Part shown: positions 6,211 to 8,716 of the stretch, piece after piece
How the letters are laid out: each line of letters starts with the position of its first letter
Position numbering within the stretch: the first letter of the stretch is position 1
From: M3007 sp038249605
Lineage (GTDB): Bacteria > Bacteroidota > Bacteroidia > Chitinophagales > Saprospiraceae
Assembly (NCBI GenBank): GCA_038249605.1
Contig: JBBSDH010000189.1
Span: 1-8,716 of the forward strand
Direction: 5' to 3'
Length of the DNA stretch: 8,716 nt
Position numbers and translations under genes: made by a program
The notes under the pieces: generated by a model
Seen by the model: the letters and a program-made list of their open reading frames with translations, nothing else
Told to the model about the DNA's origin: nothing
The model's database searches: none

Positions 6211-7758
6211 ATGGCAAACAAAGAAAAATTTACAACCGTTATTCAGGAGGGTTATACGTTCAAAGGCGGGTCCATTGTGCTGGGCGGTGCCATGCTCGAC
6301 GGGGAAAGTATACCCGGCGTGCAGGTCAAAGTGCCGCTTAAAACCCTCAACCGCCACGGCCTGATTGCTGGTGCTACGGGTACTGGCAAAACCAAAAGTC
6401 TGCAAGTCATCGCAGAGCAATTGGCTGCCAACGGAGTACCCAGTTTGCTTATGGACATCAAAGGTGACCTTTCAGGCATTGCCATGCCTGGAGCCGAAAA
6501 TCCTAAAATCATCGAACGTTCCGGAAAAATCGGCGTTTCATGGCGCCCTGCCGGCAACTCGGTGGAGTTCCTTACGCTTTCCGGCGAAAAAGGCGCACGC
6601 CTGCGCTCCACCGTGAGCGAGTTTGGGCCGGTGCTATTCAGCCGCATCCTCGGCCTCAACGATACCCAAGGTGGCATTGTGGCCGTCGTTTTCAAATATT
6701 GCGACGACAACGAATTGCCGCTGCTCGATCTTAAAGACTTCAAAAAAGTGCTTCAATTCCTTGGCAACGAAGGTAAAGAAGCCATGGAAGCCGAATACGG
6801 ACAGTTCAGCAGCATGTCTGCCGGCACCATCCTGCGCAAAGTGGTGGAACTGGAACAACAGGGCGCCGATTTGTTTTTCGGTGAACTCTCTTTCGACGTA
6901 CAGGACCTCACCCGCATTGATGAAAACGGCCGAGGCGCTGTGAACATCGTACGCTTGACCGACATTCAGGACCGGCCAAAACTTTTCTCTACGTTCATGC
7001 TGCAAATGTTGGCGGAAATCTATGCCTCCTTCCCCGAAGAAGGCGACCTTGAACAACCCAAACTTTGCATCTTCATCGACGAGGCGCACCTTGTTTTTCA
7101 GGAAGCTTCCGACAAACTGCTTCAGCAAATCGAAACCATCGTTAAACTCATCCGCTCCAAAGGTGTGGGCGTATTTTTCATCACCCAAAACCCGACCGAC
7201 GTACCCGAAAGTGTACTGGCCCAACTCGGTTTGAAAATCCAGCACTCTTTGCGCGCTTTCACCGCCAAAGACCGCAAAGCCATCAAAACGGCTGCCGAGA
7301 ACTACCCCGTCACCGAGTTTTACCAAACCGAAGACTTGCTCACCAACCTCGGCATCGGTGAAGCCATGGTGAGCGTGCTCAACGAAAAAGGCATACCCAC
7401 GCCGCTTGCGCATACGCTCATGCGCGCACCCGAAAGCCGAATGGACGTGCTTACACCCACCGAAATCGACAACATCATCAACAGATCTGCGCTGGCGCGC
7501 AAATACAACCAGGAAATCGACCGCGAAAGTGCTTTTGAAATACTGAGTGAAAAGATCAAGGAAGTGCAAGCCGCTACACCCGTTCCCAAAGCTAAAAAAG
7601 AAAAAGAAGAACCTACCATGATTGAAACCATCGCCAAAGATCCACTCACGCGCCAAATTGGACGAACGGTGGCACGGGAACTTACCCGCGGTCTGTTGGG
7701 CGTGTTCGGCCTGGGAGGCAGCAGCAGCAGCCGGAGGAAAAAGACTGGCTGGTTCTGA
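6211..7758 (+). CDS. yjgR: YjgR-type (DUF853) HerA-like P-loop ATPase
   Basis: This is a cytoplasmic ATPase of the HerA/FtsK superfamily, DUF853 (YjgR) branch. Its cellular role is not established; related HerA proteins are hexameric DNA translocases. The 515-aa protein shows an N-terminal barrel-like segment (about 10-45), Walker A GATGTGKT (54-61), the conserved MDIKGDLSG strand (81-89), Walker B LCIFIDEAH (285-293), a sensor-like FFITQNP (322-328), and a candidate arginine finger in SLRAFTAKDRKA (346-357). The C-terminus has a charged linker of Lys/Glu (about 460-468) and the family-type tail ending in a Gly/Ser run and basic residues (GLGGSSSSRRKK, 500-511). Length is normal for the family. 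The ATG at 6211 is 40 nt after nadE. No NurA nuclease or other HerA partner is adjacent, which argues for the stand-alone YjgR type and against a HerA-NurA module. It converges on the DUF2461 gene, with only 8 nt between the stops. Confidence 0.93.
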   Translation: MANKEKFTTVIQEGYTFKGGSIVLGGAMLDGESIPGVQVKVPLKTLNRHGLIAGATGTGKTKSLQVIAEQLAANGVPSLLMDIKGDLSGIAMPGAENPKIIERSGKIGVSWRPAGNSVEFLTLSGEKGARLRSTVSEFGPVLFSRILGLNDTQGGIVAVVFKYCDDNELPLLDLKDFKKVLQFLGNEGKEAMEAEYGQFSSMSAGTILRKVVELEQQGADLFFGELSFDVQDLTRIDENGRGAVNIVRLTDIQDRPKLFSTFMLQMLAEIYASFPEEGDLEQPKLCIFIDEAHLVFQEASDKLLQQIETIVKLIRSKGVGVFFITQNPTDVPESVLAQLGLKIQHSLRAFTAKDRKAIKTAAENYPVTEFYQTEDLLTNLGIGEAMVSVLNEKGIPTPLAHTLMRAPESRMDVLTPTEIDNIINRSALARKYNQEIDRESAFEILSEKIKEVQAATPVPKAKKEKEEPTMIETIAKDPLTRQIGRTVARELTRGLLGVFGLGGSSSSRRKKTGWF

Positions 7759-7770
7759 ATCAGGATTCAG
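7755..7770. repeat. Small palindrome containing both convergent stop codons
   Basis: CTGAATC (7755-7761) and GATTCAG (7764-7770) form a perfect 7-bp inverted repeat with a 2-nt centre. The left half holds the TGA of yjgR (7756-7758) and the right half holds the TGA of the DUF2461 gene (7769-7767, minus strand). No T-tract follows on either strand, so it is at best a weak bidirectional terminator, or simply a by-product of two similar gene ends. Confidence 0.55.
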
Positions 7771-8456
7771 ACAGGAGAATAGCCGCCGAACAAAACTGCT
7801 CTGAAATAATCGTTCAGCGGTTTGGCTTCATGGAAATAATCGAGTACAAACTTGGGGAAATTTTCGCCAATGGCCAGTTCGGGATCGAGGTCGGCCATGA
7901 AGTAAAACTGTTTGAAGGCGAGGTATGGTTCTGTTTTAACAAGTTCTTTAAATTCGGGAGGAAGAACTTTGTTTTTTTCACCTTGTATACCCTCGTATTT
8001 GGACACAAACCCTGGAGCTTCCACCAATTCGTGGAAAGAGTCCGGATCCTGCGCAATGGCGCTACGCATGCGGTGCAGCGCGGGTTTGTCGAGGTTGTAA
8101 GCGCCTCCGCCAATTTGCAAATGGCCGGAAGAAAGCTGCATGTAATAGCCAGGATAAGCGATATCATCACTTGTTTTGCCTTGCCGGGGTGCAAAGAATG
8201 CGGAAACATGCGTTTTATACGGACTTTTATCTTTGGAAAAACGAACGTCGCGGTGTAGTCTGAAAATGCATTTTTTTGCTTCAAGCTGCGCAAGCTTGGG
8301 CTCAAACGTTTTTAAACCTTCGATGATGGCGGCAACAGTTTGTTCAAACGGTTTTTTCAGCGTTTTTTCGTAACGCGTTTTGTTTTTTTCAAACCAGTCG
8401 CGGTTGTTGTTTTGCGACAAATCGTACAGAAATTGGAGGGAGTCAGCAGTTAACAT
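7767..8456 (-). CDS. DUF2461 domain-containing protein (TIGR02453-type)
   Basis: This is a 229-aa member of the DUF2461 family, widespread in Bacteroidota and other bacteria and of unknown function. The family features are clear: an N-terminal NNNRDWFEKNK (16-26), the central signature with RDVRFSKDKSPYKTH (69-83) after IFRLH, a GYYMQLSSGHLQIGGGAY segment (103-120), and a C-terminal DYF-x7-LF region. The protein is full length for the family, with no signal peptide or membrane segment, so it is probably cytoplasmic. The ATG at 8456 gives the normal opening, in which a short helix (SLQFLYDLS) precedes NNNR. It is a single gene on the minus strand, divergent from the secreted-protein gene to the right (64 nt apart) and convergent with yjgR. 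No enzymatic role can be assigned from the sequence. Confidence 0.92.
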   Translation of the reverse strand: MLTADSLQFLYDLSQNNNRDWFEKNKTRYEKTLKKPFEQTVAAIIEGLKTFEPKLAQLEAKKCIFRLHRDVRFSKDKSPYKTHVSAFFAPRQGKTSDDIAYPGYYMQLSSGHLQIGGGAYNLDKPALHRMRSAIAQDPDSFHELVEAPGFVSKYEGIQGEKNKVLPPEFKELVKTEPYLAFKQFYFMADLDPELAIGENFPKFVLDYFHEAKPLNDYFRAVLFGGYSPV

Positions 8457-8520
8457 GCGCTTGAATCAGATGGTAAAAAGATACGTATCGAAGGCGGTTT
8501 CGGCCGCTGTTCGGCCCAAC

Positions 8521-8716
8521 ATGCGAAACAGTTCAAAGGTAATTCTACGTGCAACCAAATACGCTTTTTGCGTCTTGATCTTTTTGTCTCCGGTTGTCAC
8601 AAAGGCACAACAAGCGCCAAGCCTTATTCAGGGTATGTTGCTGCATGCCGGTGGTCTAACCGTCGAAATCAGCGTTTCAAATGCCGTCTTTCCCTTTCGG
8701 CAAAACCTTATGACCA
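8521..8716 (+). CDS. N-terminal fragment of a secreted protein, cut by the window edge
   Basis: The frame is open from an ATG at 8521 to the end of the window (65 codons, no stop). It begins with a convincing Sec signal peptide: a basic n-region (MRNSSKVILRATKY), a hydrophobic core (AFCVLIFLSPVV) and a likely signal peptidase I site after TKA, leaving QQAPSLIQ as the mature start. Such a KA-Q junction is common in Bacteroidota exported proteins. The remaining mature sequence (MLLHAGGLTVEISVSNAVFPF) is too short to identify. In-frame ATGs also exist at 8470 and 8455, but they would place 17 or more extra residues before the signal peptide, so 8521 is preferred. The 8455 codon would overlap the start codon of the divergent DUF2461 gene. 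No clear promoter is seen in 8457-8520. Confidence 0.65.
   Translation, partial: MRNSSKVILRATKYAFCVLIFLSPVVTKAQQAPSLIQGMLLHAGGLTVEISVSNAVFPFRQNLMT

Noticed and set aside
6634..7656. 340-codon open frame antisense to yjgR
   Set aside because: It is wholly opposite the ATPase gene, whose Walker motifs are intact. The translation is Phe/Val/Gly-rich, low in complexity in places (a run of Phe) and matches no family; it is a shadow frame.
6211..8456. Possible HerA-type anti-phage module (ATPase plus DUF2461 neighbour)
   Set aside because: HerA defence modules pair the ATPase with a co-directional nuclease or effector. Here the ATPase is the stand-alone YjgR/DUF853 type, the neighbour is convergent and is a common DUF2461 protein, and no nuclease or sensor is present.

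Overview
This is a chromosomal segment from a member of the Bacteroidota. The strongest sign is the gliding-motility lipoprotein gene gldD at the left edge, a gene I know only from that phylum. Two TAnnTTTG-like promoter elements and the general lack of Shine-Dalgarno sequences in front of start codons agree with this. The glutamine-dependent NAD synthetase and the other proteins would fit a Saprospiria- or Chitinophagia-like lineage, but that finer placement is a guess from general resemblance.

Layout, left to right. (a) 3-596, plus strand: gldD, possibly missing its true start. (b) 693-1975, minus strand: a two-gene unit in which yidD (membrane-protein insertion factor) is followed after 5 nt by a PaaE-type flavin/2Fe-2S oxidoreductase. 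This unit converges on gldD, and the junction holds a 33-bp imperfect inverted repeat, built largely of degenerate heptamers, that covers both gene ends. (c) 2060-2640, minus strand: an unrecognised 135-aa protein, a 3' spacer and a hairpin terminator that separates it from yidD. (d) 2641-2858: an AT-rich divergent intergenic region. (e) 2859-6170, plus strand: a 549-aa all-helical protein of unknown function followed after 3 nt by nadE, probably one operon. (f) 6211-7758, plus strand: a YjgR/DUF853 HerA-like ATPase with its own likely promoter. (g) 7767-8456, minus strand: a DUF2461 protein converging on yjgR, with a small palindrome containing both stop codons. (h) 8521-8716, plus strand: the start of a secreted protein cut by the window edge.

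Most of this is core or housekeeping gene content (motility/secretion, membrane biogenesis, redox, NAD synthesis). I see no insertion sequence, CRISPR array, tRNA or rRNA, and no recognisable defence or biosynthetic cluster. No gene-free stretch exceeds 300 bases. The points most worth a second look are the heptamer-based inverted repeat between gldD and the reductase, the two uncharacterised proteins (135 aa and 549 aa), and the pairing of the 549-aa protein with nadE. I found no convincing evidence of a new multi-gene system.
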